64,000 nt of DNA from Agreia bicolorata (GTDB taxonomy: Bacteria > Actinomycetota > Actinomycetes > Actinomycetales > Microbacteriaceae): positions 219,495 to 283,494 of the forward strand of contig NZ_JYFC01000006.1 in assembly GCF_000938265.1 (NCBI RefSeq), read 5' to 3'. Both the position numbers and the translations under genes were made by a program. How positions within the stretch are numbered: position 1 is the first letter of the stretch; each line of letters opens with the position of its first letter. Shown here one piece after another: positions 52,795-62,476 of the stretch. The notes under the pieces are model-generated. The model worked only from the letters and a program-made list of their open reading frames with translations, did no database searches and was not told the DNA's origin.

Positions 52795-52859
52795 CAGGAA
52801 GAACCGGCCGAAAACGAGCTTTTCGTACGCCGCTGGGCGGTTCTGCCTGAGTTGTAGCG
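52795..52859. repeat. 65-nt palindromic element, copy E
   Basis: CAGGAAGAACCG to CTGAGTTGTAGCG with inner hairpin CGAAAACGAGCTTTTCG. It lies between the convergent pseudo-ATPase and histidine phosphatase genes and may work as a shared terminator. Confidence 0.65.
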
Positions 52860-52864
52860 CGCCC

Positions 52865-53446
52865 CTAGGCGCGAACGTCGACGGCGGGGCTGCCGTTGAC
52901 GCTCAGCACGCGCCACGCGCCGTCTGTCCACTCGATTTCGTTGATCGCCGCGTTGTGAATGTGCGGAATCTCCTCGCCGAGGATCTCGGAGAGCACGAAG
53001 CGGATGATCGTGCCGTGGCAGACCGCGGCGACCGTCGCATGCGGCCCGTCGAGAGGCAGTCGCGTGTCGCGGATCTCGGCGATTGCACGCATGCCGCGGG
53101 CGGTGACCGACTCGCGAGGCTCGATGTCGGGGAACTCGGCGTTGGGCTCGTCGGGAATGTGCTCGGTCGGGACCGCTCCTTCGCGGCTGGCGTAGTCTCG
53201 CTCGATGAGGTCGTCGTAGGTGGCGCCCAGGTCGATGTCGAGGATCTCGGCGATGATGCGCGCGGTATCTCTGGCGCGCATCAGGGGAGACGAGACGATC
53301 GCCGAGAGGCCCTGGTCGGCGAGCACGGCGGCAGCCTCGACGGCCTGGGCGCGCCCGGTGTCGTTCAACGGAATATCGGTGGAGCCCTGCAGGCGGCCGT
53401 CGCGATTCCAGTCGGTCTGGCCGTGGCGGATGAGTTCGATGCGCAT
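52865..53446 (-). CDS. Histidine phosphatase-superfamily protein
   Basis: Phosphoglycerate mutase-like phosphatase of 193 residues, cytoplasmic. The catalytic RHGQTDWN with the phosphohistidine is at residues 7-14; SSPLMRARDTA carries the second Arg, and VAAVCHGTIIRFV the second catalytic His (near 150). It lacks the mutase-specific sequence and is likely a broad phosphatase. It is a single gene, convergent with the transporter operon. Confidence 0.92.
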   Translation of the reverse strand: MRIELIRHGQTDWNRDGRLQGSTDIPLNDTGRAQAVEAAAVLADQGLSAIVSSPLMRARDTARIIAEILDIDLGATYDDLIERDYASREGAVPTEHIPDEPNAEFPDIEPRESVTARGMRAIAEIRDTRLPLDGPHATVAAVCHGTIIRFVLSEILGEEIPHIHNAAINEIEWTDGAWRVLSVNGSPAVDVRA

Positions 53447-53643
53447 GGAGAAAGGGCTTTCGTCGAGAGTGTGGGAGGGGATTTTCGAAGACAGGTCGAG
53501 ACCCCGGAGTCAATCGTAGAACGTGGCCAGAGGCTGCGCCCGGGAGGGCGATATTCTGCACATCTGTTCGGGCCGTTGAGCCGCGGTTTGACGGGGGCGA
53601 AACGTCGGCTTGCGCGTTAACTTTGACCTGAGAGAATGCACCC

Positions 53644-53925
53644 ATGACGAAGAAGATCACCACGGCGCTGGCCGAACTCATCAAGGCGTTGGGCAAGCAC
53701 GCGGAGATCGCTGCGACCCCCGATGCCTCGGTCTCGAAGACCGAGCGGGCGACCGTTCGTGTTCAGAAGGCGGCCACCGCTTACCTGTCTGCATTGCCGG
53801 CTAAGAAGCGCATGGCGAACCCTTTTCTCGGGGTTGTGGATGACCGGATCGACGACAACCTGCGGGCGACTCTCGAGGCCGAGCGGGCCGCGATGTCGAG
53901 CAAAGAGAAGACGTCGTCCAAGTAG
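53644..53925 (+). CDS. Small hypothetical protein
   Basis: Unrecognised soluble protein of 93 residues, helical with Ala/Lys-rich composition and a C-terminal KEKTSSK. The middle block AYLSALPAKKRMANPFLGVVDDR is its most distinctive part. GAGAGAA sits before the ATG at 53644. It ends three bases before the convergent MarR gene's stop. Function unknown. Confidence 0.65.
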   Translation: MTKKITTALAELIKALGKHAEIAATPDASVSKTERATVRVQKAATAYLSALPAKKRMANPFLGVVDDRIDDNLRATLEAERAAMSSKEKTSSK

Positions 53926-53928
53926 CTT

Positions 53929-54444
53929 TTATGTCGAGGGTGCGCTCGCGATAGCCCACAGCGCTGAGCGCAGGGCGCGCTGCTCTGCCTCGGGCACGTC
54001 GCTGAGGCGGGCGGCGATGGCCGCATCGCGGTCGAGGGTGACTCGCACAAAGATCGCGCGGCCCGCCTCGGTCGCCACCGGAATGCGCACCCGTCTGTCG
54101 GTCGACGACGAACTCCGCACGATGAACCCGTGTTTGTCGAGCCTGTCGAGCACCGAGACGAGGGTGGTTTTGTCGATCCTGAGCTGACGGGCGATCTCGA
54201 GCTGCGTGCGCGGGATGCCGTCGGTCACCACCGAGAGCACGAGCCAGTCGCGCAGGTCGGCCAAACCGGCGGCCTTGGCGACACTGTCGAAATCAGCGCG
54301 CAGAACATCGGCTGCTCGATGCATAAGCCACGTGAGGTCTGCCGTCTCGAGGGTGCTGGTCGACGAGAACGCGCTCGAGGTCAGTGCTGAGGCATCGAGA
54401 GAATCGCACGCATCAGTCGTGATCTGGGGCGACTCGGAAGACAT
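53929..54444 (-). CDS. MarR-family transcriptional regulator
   Basis: Winged-helix repressor of 171 residues. The N-terminal 35 residues are a Ser/Thr-rich extension; ADLRDWLVLSVV starts the core, IARQLRIDKTTLVSVLDRLDKHGFIVR forms the helix-turn-helix, and SSSTDRRVRIPVATEAG the wing. It probably responds to a small molecule. It is divergent from the DoxX-like gene and an inverted repeat overlaps that gene's promoter, suggesting control of it. Confidence 0.9.
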   Translation of the reverse strand: MSSESPQITTDACDSLDASALTSSAFSSTSTLETADLTWLMHRAADVLRADFDSVAKAAGLADLRDWLVLSVVTDGIPRTQLEIARQLRIDKTTLVSVLDRLDKHGFIVRSSSSTDRRVRIPVATEAGRAIFVRVTLDRDAAIAARLSDVPEAEQRALRSALWAIASAPST

Positions 54445-54492
54445 GCCCCCAGAGTACGGGCTGCGGAAGAGTTCGTCCAGAATGAGATCGTC

Positions 54493-54530
54493 TTGCCTCG
54501 GATGATCTGGTGTCGTACAGTTGGCACGAC
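54493..54530 (+). promoter_or_regulatory. Promoter and probable MarR operator
   Basis: TTGCCT (54493-54498) and TACAGT (54516-54521) are spaced by 17 bases. The inverted repeat GTCGT-N9-ACGAC (54512-54516 / 54526-54530) overlaps the -10 box, so binding would block transcription of the DoxX-like gene. Confidence 0.5.
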
Positions 54531-54544
54531 CCTAGGAGAAAATC

Positions 54545-54895
54545 ATGTTCGTCGCATCCATCATCGTGTCTGCCCTGCTCGCTATCGCGGTGGGCGGCTC
54601 GGGCTATAACAAGCTCATCAAGAACGAGACCATCTTGAAGGGCATGGACGTGGTGCGGGTTCCCCGCGACAGGGTCTGGATGCTCGGGGTGCTTGAGGTC
54701 GCCGCAGCGCTTGGCCTCGTGGTTGGCATCTTCTGGTGGCCGATCGGCGTCGCCGCGGCCATCGGAGTGATCGTCTACTTCGTGGGCGCGGTCATTGCGC
54801 ACCTGCGCGTGTCCGACACCAAGGGCGTTGGCGCTCCGGCGGTTCTGCTGCTCGTGGGCGTTGCCGCGCTCGTGCTGCGCCTGCTGAGCGTCTAG
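54545..54895 (+). CDS. DoxX-like membrane protein
   Basis: Small four-helix membrane protein of 116 residues, DoxX family. GSGYNKLIKNETILKGMDVVRV follows the first helix, then LGVLEVAAALGLVVGI and GVIVYFVGAVIAHLR. In mycobacteria, DoxX joins a membrane oxidoreductase complex; most homologs have no proven role. AGGAGA lies before the ATG. The promoter is overlapped by a repeat likely bound by the divergent MarR-type regulator. Confidence 0.88.
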   Translation: MFVASIIVSALLAIAVGGSGYNKLIKNETILKGMDVVRVPRDRVWMLGVLEVAAALGLVVGIFWWPIGVAAAIGVIVYFVGAVIAHLRVSDTKGVGAPAVLLLVGVAALVLRLLSV

Positions 54896-54912
54896 GCCGA
54901 GACCCCGCCGGG

Positions 54913-56115
54913 CTAGACCGCGAAGAGCTTCTGCAGCCGCGCGACTCCCTCTGCGAGAGCCTCGTCGCCCAAGGCGTACGACAGGCGCAGGAACCCGCTG
55001 GGGCCGAACGCCTCGCCCGGAACCGCGGCCACCTCGGCCTGGTCGAGAATCAGGTCGGCGAGCTCGAGCGAGGTCGTCGGCGTGACGCCTCCCCACGATC
55101 GGCCGAGCAGCCCGGTGACGTCGGGGTACACGTAGAAGGCGCCCTCGGGCGTGGGGCACACGATGCCGTCGATGGCATTCAGCCCGGCGACGATGGCCTT
55201 GCGACGGCGGTCGAACGCCAGCCGCATCTCTTCGACCGCGTCCTGCGGGCCGGTGAGCGCCTCGATCGCCGCCCTCTGCGACACGTTGGACACGTTGCTC
55301 GACAGGTGTGACTGCAGGTTTGCGGCGCCCTTGATGGCGTCGGCGGGGCCGACCATCCAGCCGAGCCGCCATCCGGTCATGGCATACGTCTTGGCGACGC
55401 CGTTGACCAGGATCGTGCGGTCGGCCAGAGCCGGCACAGCCTCGACGATCGACACGGCGCGAACGCCGTCGTAGGTGAGGTTCTGGTAGATCTCGTCGCT
55501 GATGACCCACAGTCCGTGCTCGTCGGCCCACTCGCCGATCGCCTTCGTCTGCTCGGGCGAGTACACGGCGCCGGTGGGGTTCGACGGCGACACGAACAGC
55601 AGCACCTTGGTGCGCTCGGTGCGCGCGGCCTCGAGCTGCTCGACGGTCACGAGGTAGTTCTGGTCGCTGCCCGCGAAGACGTCGACGGGAACACCGCCCG
55701 CGAGTCGGATGGCCTCGGGATAGGTCGTCCAATACGGGGTGGGCACGAGCACCTCGTCGCCCGGATCGAGCAGCGTGGCGAAGCTCTGGTAGACGGCCTG
55801 CTTGCCGCCGTTGGTGACGATGACCTGGGCAGGCGAGACCGTGAGGCCCGAGTCGCGCAGCGTCTTGGCCGCGATGGCCTCGCGCAGCTCGGGCAGGCCG
55901 GCCGCGGGGGTGTACCTGTAGTTCTTGGGATCGAGCACCGCGCGCGACGCCGCCTCGACGATGTGGGCAGGTGTGGCGAAGTCGGGCTCGCCCGCCGCAT
56001 AGCTGATGACAGGGCGGCCCTGGGCCTGAAGCGCCTTGGCCTTGCTGTCGACCTTGAGAGTCGCCGATTCGGCGATGGATGCGATGCGGTGCGAGATACG
56101 GGTGGGTTCGGTCAC
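54913..56115 (-). CDS. PLP-dependent aminotransferase, aspartate/aromatic type
   Basis: Class I aminotransferase of about 400 residues in the cytoplasm. [18 protein letters not shown] opens the substrate arm, [19 protein letters not shown] the PLP phosphate region, [11 protein letters not shown] the pyridine-ring site, and [16 protein letters not shown] carries the Schiff-base Lys near residue 239. [12 protein letters not shown] near the C-terminus has the substrate Arg. It fits AspC (aspartate or aspartate/prephenate) more than others. The GTG at 56115 is preferred over TTG 56124. It is divergent from the lipid kinase gene. Confidence 0.93.
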   Translation of the reverse strand: MTEPTRISHRIASIAESATLKVDSKAKALQAQGRPVISYAAGEPDFATPAHIVEAASRAVLDPKNYRYTPAAGLPELREAIAAKTLRDSGLTVSPAQVIVTNGGKQAVYQSFATLLDPGDEVLVPTPYWTTYPEAIRLAGGVPVDVFAGSDQNYLVTVEQLEAARTERTKVLLFVSPSNPTGAVYSPEQTKAIGEWADEHGLWVISDEIYQNLTYDGVRAVSIVEAVPALADRTILVNGVAKTYAMTGWRLGWMVGPADAIKGAANLQSHLSSNVSNVSQRAAIEALTGPQDAVEEMRLAFDRRRKAIVAGLNAIDGIVCPTPEGAFYVYPDVTGLLGRSWGGVTPTTSLELADLILDQAEVAAVPGEAFGPSGFLRLSYALGDEALAEGVARLQKLFAV

Positions 56116-56238
56116 GAGAGTCAAGCCTAGCGGGAGGGCGTGTGAATCGACCGGAGAGTTTAGGGCCTCGGCATGGCTTTGTGCATCGGGTCGGCCACGG
56201 ATGCCCTGGATCTACCAGCCGCCCATACCCTTGACTGT

Positions 56239-57363
56239 ATGAGCGAAAACCAGCCCACCGCATCCGACAATCAGAAGCCTGTCGCCGCCGTCGTCTACAA
56301 CCCAGTCAAGGTCGATGTCGACGCCCTTCGCGCCTCTGTCGAGCGGCACGAGAGCCCGAACGGCTGGGGTGAGACGCTCTGGTTCGAGACGAGCGTTGAA
56401 GATCCCGGCCAGGGCGTCACGAAAAAAGCTCTGGATGCCGGCGCCTCGATGGTTCTCGCGGCCGGCGGTGACGGAACGGTGCGGTCGGTCGCGGAGGCCG
56501 TGCACGGCAGCGACGCATCGCTCGCGTTGCTTCCGAGCGGAACGGGCAATCTTCTTGCCCGCAACCTGGACCTGACGCTCAACGACCTCGACCACGCCGT
56601 GCAGACGGCGTTCTCGGGCGACGACCGGGCCATCGACGTGGGGCTCATCCAGGTGCGCCGCGAGGACTCCTCGGTCGAGAAATTCGCGTTCGTCGTGATG
56701 GCGGGCCTCGGCATCGACGCGACGATGATCGCCAACACCGACGACGAGCTCAAGAAGCGGGTGGGCTGGCTCGCCTACGTGAGCGCCATCGCCAAGGCGC
56801 TGCGCGACAAGAACGAACTGCGTATGCGCTACAACCTCGACAGGCAGGGCAACCATTCGGTTCGCGCGCACACGATCATCATCGGCAACTGCGGATCGCT
56901 GCCGGCCAACATCCTGCTTCTTCCCGAGGCCGCGGTCGACGACGGACTCTTCGACATCGTGATGCTGCGCCCGAAGGGTGTCGTGGGCTGGGTGCAGATC
57001 ATCGTGAAGATCGTCTGGGAGAACGGGGTGCTGCGCCGAACCGCCGTGGGTCGCCGCCTGGCGGGGCTGTCAAAAGAGGTGCGCGCGCTCAACTACGTGA
57101 AGGGCAAGGAGCTCGTCGTGAAGCTCGATCGCGCCCACGACATCGAGCTCGACGGCGACGGCTTCGGCACTGCGATCGCGTTCCGCACCTGGGTCGACGC
57201 CGGAGCGCTGCGCGTGCGCATCCCGGCCGAGGTCACCCTCGAGGAGCAGCAGCCCGAAGACGAGCCTGAAGAGACCAAGCTGCCCGGCGAGCGCATCGAC
57301 GAGGGTGCCGATGCCGAGTCGGATCTCTTTGCGGAGTCGGGCGAAGAGCCCCCGTCGAGCTGA
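56239..57363 (+). CDS. Diacylglycerol kinase-family lipid kinase
   Basis: Lipid kinase of about 374 residues in the DAGK_cat family (YegS/DgkB-like). VLAAGGDGTVRSVAEAVHG is the ATP-site GGDGT motif (near residue 74), followed by LPSGTGNLLARNLDL. The C-terminal half has LELDGDGF-like DIELDGDGF. It phosphorylates diacylglycerol or a related lipid at the membrane face; the exact lipid is unknown. The ATG at 56239 starts MSENQPTAS. The tail of about 40 residues is acidic and low complexity. A hairpin repeat follows. Confidence 0.9.
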   Translation: MSENQPTASDNQKPVAAVVYNPVKVDVDALRASVERHESPNGWGETLWFETSVEDPGQGVTKKALDAGASMVLAAGGDGTVRSVAEAVHGSDASLALLPSGTGNLLARNLDLTLNDLDHAVQTAFSGDDRAIDVGLIQVRREDSSVEKFAFVVMAGLGIDATMIANTDDELKKRVGWLAYVSAIAKALRDKNELRMRYNLDRQGNHSVRAHTIIIGNCGSLPANILLLPEAAVDDGLFDIVMLRPKGVVGWVQIIVKIVWENGVLRRTAVGRRLAGLSKEVRALNYVKGKELVVKLDRAHDIELDGDGFGTAIAFRTWVDAGALRVRIPAEVTLEEQQPEDEPEETKLPGERIDEGADAESDLFAESGEEPPSS

Positions 57364-57377
57364 GCCGCCCGTTCGTC

Positions 57378-57418
57378 GAGCCTGTCGAGACGCATCCCTT
57401 CGACAGGCTCAGGGAGCG
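57378..57418. terminator. Hairpin made of dispersed repeat copies
   Basis: GAGCCTGTCGA (57378-57388) and TCGACAGGCTC (57400-57410) form an exact 11-bp stem, the right half being a copy of the CCCTTCGACAGGCTCAGGG repeat. It lies between the lipid kinase and the convergent HAD gene. Confidence 0.65.
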
Positions 57419-57426
57419 AGGTCGCT

Positions 57427-58185
57427 CTATAGGGTCGGAATGAGCTCGTCGAGGAACTCGGCCGTGTCGTGCCAGCCCTCGACCGCGTGGCACTCGACGC
57501 CGAGCGCCTTCACCGGGTAGTCGTTGCCGTCGGGGTCGAGGCGGTCGCCCACGAAGAGCATGTCGTCGAGCGGAATGCCCGTGAGCTCGGCCAGACGGGT
57601 CATGCCATAGGCCTTGTCGATGCCCTGCCGCGTGATGTCGACGGAGGTCGAGCCCCCGCTGCGCACCTCGAGGTCGGGCAGTAGCGCCTGGGCCGCCTCG
57701 CGAAGTGTGTTCTTCTTCACACCGTCGGCATCCCAAGCGGCCTTCGCGGCGACCGGCGCACCCTGGCCGAGTGCCGAGAAGGTGATCTGCGATCCGCGGT
57801 CTTCGAGAATCGGGCCCCAGGTCTCCGACTCCCAGTAGCCGAGCCGACGTGCCTCGCCCTCGACGGCGGCGAGCGCGCGCTGCTTCTCATCGTCGGTGAG
57901 GTTCTGTGCGTACACCTGGTTCCAGGTGCCGCCCTCGAAGCGGTAGTACTGAGTGCCGCACGTCGGCATGAGGTGCAGCTTCTCGAGCGCCTCAGGGCTC
58001 GCGCTGGTGAGCCTATCGATCACCTGAGCGGTGAACTGCCCGTACTGTCCGCCCGAGATGATGCACACCTCGACCCGGTCGAGCAGCGTCACCAGAAGAT
58101 CGGCCATGCGCGGGTCGATGGCCGTCTTCGACGGGGCGAGCGTGTCGTCGAGGTCGAAGGCGACGAGGCGGGGAGTCGAGGTCAT
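57427..58185 (-). CDS. HAD-IIB family phosphatase
   Basis: HAD hydrolase of about 252 residues. LVAFDLDDTLAPSK at the start has Asp11/Asp13 (nucleophile and acid), IISGG is motif II, and GDRLDPDGNDYPV near the C-terminus is motif IV. The cap type and layout resemble the phosphomannomutase/MPGP (HAD-IIB) group. The substrate could be a sugar phosphate; a role in mannose metabolism is only inference. The ATG at 58185 precedes the family start. Downstream of it is the hairpin of repeats. Confidence 0.88.
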   Translation of the reverse strand: MTSTPRLVAFDLDDTLAPSKTAIDPRMADLLVTLLDRVEVCIISGGQYGQFTAQVIDRLTSASPEALEKLHLMPTCGTQYYRFEGGTWNQVYAQNLTDDEKQRALAAVEGEARRLGYWESETWGPILEDRGSQITFSALGQGAPVAAKAAWDADGVKKNTLREAAQALLPDLEVRSGGSTSVDITRQGIDKAYGMTRLAELTGIPLDDMLFVGDRLDPDGNDYPVKALGVECHAVEGWHDTAEFLDELIPTL

Positions 58186-58232
58186 GGCTGTCCGTTCTGC
58201 ACAGATCGCGAAAGTCGCGGGGCGCGTCGATT

Positions 58233-58928
58233 CTAGAGGGGCAGGGCGATGGTGAAACTCAGCCGCCGGTCGTCGGCGTGATCGGTGGGCTCGTGCAGGG
58301 TGACCGACACGTCGCGATAGTCCCGGATGCGCGGCAGGCCGCGCGTGATCTCGCTCTCGTGCGAGCCGACCACGACGGTGCGCATGCCCGCAGCGAGACC
58401 CGCCGCGATGCCGGCCTCGGCATCCTCGAACACGATCGCGTCTGCCGGGTCGACGCCGAGCTGCGACGCGGCCATGAGGTAGCCGTCGGGCGCGGGCTTG
58501 CCGTGCCCGACGTCGGCCGCTGTCACAACGACGCCGGGCGTCGGTACGTCGGCGATCTCGAGTCGGCGCAGCGCAAGCGCGCGCCTGGCCGAGGTAACAA
58601 GAGCAATGGATGCCGCGGGCAGGCTCTCGACGAACGCGCGGGCCCCCGGAACGGGCACGATGCCGTCGACCGCCGCGAGCTCGAGGTCGAAGAGCCGGTC
58701 GGCGCCACGGGCCACGTCGAAGCCGGCGGGCCCGTGGCGGAGCATGGTGTCTTCGGCCCGCACGCCGTGGCCTGTGGCGATGATCGCCTGCGCATCCATG
58801 CCGTTCTCGGCGGCGAATGCGCTCCAGACCTGCTCGACCACCGCGGTCGAGTCGACGAGAGTGCCATCCATGTCGAACAGCACCGCGCGAGCGGTGAGGC
58901 TCGTTGTGCCAGCGTCGACCGTGGTCAC
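58233..58928 (-). CDS. HAD-IA family phosphatase (beta-phosphoglucomutase-like)
   Basis: HAD hydrolase of 231 residues. VLFDMDGTLVDS near residue 17 is motif I, ALVTSARR motif II, GKPAPDGY motif III and VFEDAEAGIAAGLAAGM motif IV. A helical cap (about 35-95) suits a sugar-phosphate phosphatase such as 2-deoxyglucose-6-phosphatase. It starts at GTG 58928, adjacent to the stop of rmlB, so the two are coupled on one transcript. The neighbouring HAD gene follows with about 50 bases between. Confidence 0.9.
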   Translation of the reverse strand: MTTVDAGTTSLTARAVLFDMDGTLVDSTAVVEQVWSAFAAENGMDAQAIIATGHGVRAEDTMLRHGPAGFDVARGADRLFDLELAAVDGIVPVPGARAFVESLPAASIALVTSARRALALRRLEIADVPTPGVVVTAADVGHGKPAPDGYLMAASQLGVDPADAIVFEDAEAGIAAGLAAGMRTVVVGSHESEITRGLPRIRDYRDVSVTLHEPTDHADDRRLSFTIALPL

Positions 58929-60042
<1,114 letters not shown>

Positions 60043-60136
60043 TGGTCGAGGTAGTTGAAGTCTGCCAAGCTTTTTTATGCCCTTTTTGGGTCTGGGATGG
60101 TTTGGCGGGTGACGATTCCCGGGCTTCTCAGCCCGA

Positions 60137-60209
60137 AGGGTGGTGGCTCAATTGGTAGAGCAGCGGTCTCCAAAACCGCAGGTTGCAGGTTCGAGTCCTG
60201 TCCGCCCTG
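60137..60209 (+). tRNA. tRNA-Trp (anticodon CCA)
   Basis: A 73-base cloverleaf. Acceptor arms AGGGTGG and CCGCCCT pair with one T-G; the D-arm has GGCTCAATTGGTAGAGC; the anticodon stem GCGGT/ACCGC holds loop CTCCAAA with CCA; the T-loop has GGTTCGAGTCC. Discriminator base is G, and CCA is not encoded. Its position before secE-nusG is common in actinobacteria. Confidence 0.97.
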
Positions 60210-60226
60210 CTGATCGAATCCGGTAG

Positions 60227-60247
60227 CTCTCGCAGGTTCTGCGAGAG
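60227..60247 (+). terminator. Hairpin after tRNA-Trp
   Basis: CTCTCGCAG and CTGCGAGAG form a perfect 9-bp stem with a 3-base loop, 18 bases after the tRNA. No T-run, so it may be partial termination or a processing signal before secE. Confidence 0.5.
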
Positions 60248-60299
60248 AGAACGGACGAGATTGGGCCGGATGGCCGAATTGTGAAGGGTAACTACTTAC

Positions 60300-60572
60300 G
60301 TGGCACGCAAAGTAATCGACGAACCGAGTGAAGAAGTCGTCGAGAGCGCCAAAAAAGAACGGGCTGCTCGCCGCAATCCGTTCGCCCGTATCGTGCTCTT
60401 CATCAAGCAGGTCTTCCAAGAGCTCAAGAAGGTCGTCACCCCGACGCGCAAAGAGCTGCTGAGCTACACCGCAGTCGTTCTTGTCTTCGTCATCATCATG
60501 ATGGCGTTGGTGTCGGGTCTCGACGCAGTGTTCGCCTGGCTTGCACTGATCGTCTTCGGAAACCCGGTCTAA
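60300..60572 (+). CDS. secE: Preprotein translocase subunit SecE
   Basis: Small subunit of the SecYEG channel, 90 residues. An N-terminal acidic/basic region (ARKVIDEPSEEVVESAKK) leads to the amphipathic helix FIKQVFQELKKVVTPTRKEL and one membrane helix VVLVFVIIMMALVSGLD. This is the single-helix actinobacterial form. The GTG at 60300 follows GAAGGG. It is in the conserved tRNA-Trp, secE, nusG, rplK, rplA order. Confidence 0.96.
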   Translation: MARKVIDEPSEEVVESAKKERAARRNPFARIVLFIKQVFQELKKVVTPTRKELLSYTAVVLVFVIIMMALVSGLDAVFAWLALIVFGNPV

Positions 60573-60589
60573 ACAAATCAAAACGGGTA

Positions 60590-60612
60590 CACCTGTTCTG
60601 TCAGAACAGGTG
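60590..60612. promoter_or_regulatory. Perfect palindrome between secE and nusG
   Basis: CACCTGTTCTG and CAGAACAGGTG are exact inverted arms around a single T, 18 bases after secE. It may be an mRNA hairpin that tunes the ratio of SecE to NusG or a site for a regulator. There is no T-run. Confidence 0.5.
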
Positions 60613-60707
60613 CGGCCTGAGCGGTAGTACGGGCTGGGCATCCGCAGAGCGGTGACCGAAGGCCTCATGCGCGGTGCGCAATCATCAACGAATTGGAACG
60701 GATTTAC

Positions 60708-61703
60708 GTGGCAGAGTCAGAGCGCGACGACGTCGAAATCGTCGCAGCCGAAGAGAAGTCAGCCGAGACCACGGCGGTGCGTGAAGCGCCCGCCGACCTC
60801 GACGCCCTCCTCGACGCGATCGACGCGAATCCAGACCCCGAGGCCGACGCCATCGTCGATGACGCCCTCGACATCAGCGACGCAGACGAGGCCGCCGCGG
60901 CTATCGACGTGCTCGATGACCCCGACGCCGCCACGGTGCTCGACGAAGACGGCGACGACATCGCCACGGCGGTCGCCGAAGCCGAGGCCGAGGCTGCTGG
61001 TGTCGATGCGGCCAGCCAGCCCGACGCATCCGACGCCGAGACCGCCGACGGCGCGTCGACCGACGAGGCCGAGCCGGCCGAGGTTGACCCCTACGAGGCA
61101 TTCCGCAAAGAACTCCGCACTCTGCCGGGCAAGTGGTACGTCATCCACTCCTACGCCGGCTTCGAGAAGCGCGTGAAGCAGAACATCGAGAGCCGCAAGA
61201 CCTCGATGGGCATGGAGGACTTCGTCTTCCAGGTCGAGGTTCCGATGGAAGACGTCGTCGAGATCAAGAACGGCCAGCGCAAGCTCGTCACCCGCGTCCG
61301 CATTCCCGGCTACGTGCTCGTTCGTATGTTCCTCAACGAAGACAGCTGGTCTGTCGTGCGTCACACGCCCGGTGTCACCGGCTTCGTGGGCAACTCGCAC
61401 AACCCCACGCCCCTGCGTTTCGAAGAGGCATTCTCGATGCTGCAGTCGCTTGTCGTCGTCGCCGACGTTCCGGTCGCCAAGGCATCGGGTGGCAAGGGCG
61501 GCAAGGCCGTCTCCCGCTCGATTCCGGCCGAGGTCGACTTCGAGATCGGCGAGACCATCACCATCAAGGAAGGCTCGTTCGCCGGCCTCCCCGGATCCAT
61601 CAGCGAGATCAAGCCCGAGAGCGGCAAGCTCACGGTTCTCGTCTCGCTGTTCGAGCGCGAGACTCCGGTCGAGCTCAGCTTCGACCAGGTCACCAAGCTC
61701 TAA
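60708..61703 (+). CDS. nusG: Transcription termination/antitermination factor NusG
   Basis: RNA polymerase cofactor of about 331 residues. The first 125 residues are acidic and Ala/Asp/Glu-rich, the extension usual in actinobacterial NusG. The NGN domain starts at [20 protein letters not shown], and the C-terminal KOW motif is at [21 protein letters not shown] at 60693 in frame is an alternative to GTG 60708. It lies between secE and rplK as is standard. A hairpin follows the stop. Confidence 0.96.
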   Translation: MAESERDDVEIVAAEEKSAETTAVREAPADLDALLDAIDANPDPEADAIVDDALDISDADEAAAAIDVLDDPDAATVLDEDGDDIATAVAEAEAEAAGVDAASQPDASDAETADGASTDEAEPAEVDPYEAFRKELRTLPGKWYVIHSYAGFEKRVKQNIESRKTSMGMEDFVFQVEVPMEDVVEIKNGQRKLVTRVRIPGYVLVRMFLNEDSWSVVRHTPGVTGFVGNSHNPTPLRFEEAFSMLQSLVVVADVPVAKASGGKGGKAVSRSIPAEVDFEIGETITIKEGSFAGLPGSISEIKPESGKLTVLVSLFERETPVELSFDQVTKL

Positions 61704-61718
61704 GAGACGTCAAGTACG

Positions 61719-61748
61719 TCGAGCCCACCGTTTATCCGGCGGGCTCGA
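61719..61748 (+). terminator. Hairpin after nusG
   Basis: TCGAGCCCACCG and CGGCGGGCTCGA pair with one mismatch around TTTATC, 16 bases after nusG. Not followed by T-run, and a TATGCT box at 61772-61777 may start a new rplK promoter. Confidence 0.5.
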
Positions 61749-61903
61749 TGGCGTTAACGGGCCGCATCGCGTATGCTTGCGGGGTTGTGCTCATTCCGGC
61801 GCGCCAGTGGCGTGCTGACGGGGTCGACCACAAACCGCGTTCACCGAACGGCGGGAGAGTTCGCCAATCAGGGCCGACTCGACACAGAAAAGGAAGAGAA
61901 ATC

Positions 61904-62335
61904 ATGGCACCGAAGAAGAAGGTTACCGGTCTGATCAAGCTTCAGATCAAGGCCGGCGCCGCCAACCCCGCACCGCCCATCGGGCCTGCGCTGGGACAGC
62001 ACGGCGTCAACATCATGGAGTTCTGCAAGCAGTACAACGCAGCCACCGAAGCTCAGCGCGGAAACGTCATCCCCGTCGAGATCACCGTGTACGAAGACCG
62101 TTCGTTCACGTTCATCCTGAAGACGCCCCCGGCAGCAGAGCTCATCAAGAAGGCCGCCGGAGTCGCCAAGGGTTCGGGAACGCCGCACACCGTCAAGGTT
62201 GCGAAGCTCACCCAGGCACAGGTTCGCGAGATCGCCGAGACCAAGATGGCTGACCTCAACGCGAATGACATCGACGCAGCGTCGAAGATCATCGCCGGCA
62301 CCGCCCGCTCCATGGGCATCACGGTCGAGGCGTAA
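61904..62335 (+). CDS. rplK: 50S ribosomal protein L11
   Basis: Ribosomal stalk-base protein of 143 residues. [20 protein letters not shown] with [19 protein letters not shown] is diagnostic; [17 protein letters not shown] and [10 protein letters not shown] end the protein. AAAAGGAAGAG lies before the ATG at 61904. A 200-base gap separates it from nusG with a hairpin and a possible TATGCT -10 box, so rplK-rplA may have its own promoter. Confidence 0.98.
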   Translation: MAPKKKVTGLIKLQIKAGAANPAPPIGPALGQHGVNIMEFCKQYNAATEAQRGNVIPVEITVYEDRSFTFILKTPPAAELIKKAAGVAKGSGTPHTVKVAKLTQAQVREIAETKMADLNANDIDAASKIIAGTARSMGITVEA

Positions 62336-62368
62336 CTCCTCGCCTCACCTCGCTGATCGAGTAGGCCG

Positions 62369-62391
62369 CCCTTCGACAAGCTCAGGGAACG
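62369..62391. repeat. Dispersed CCCTTCGACAAGCTCAGGG repeat
   Basis: CCCTTCGACAAGCTCAGGGA plus ACG in the gap between rplK and rplA, the cleanest copy along with 35536. It does not disturb either gene. Confidence 0.7.
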
Positions 62392-62476
62392 CCGCACGAC
62401 CAGCACCACTCAGCATCACGTGGGAGAGCCAGCCAGGCTCACGTAAACCACACTCCCAGATTCAGGAGAATCAGTT

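Noticed and set aside
54413..56263. 616-codon open frame on the minus strand
   Set aside because: Overlaps the aminotransferase in another frame and crosses DoxX and MarR; Arg-rich, no motif.
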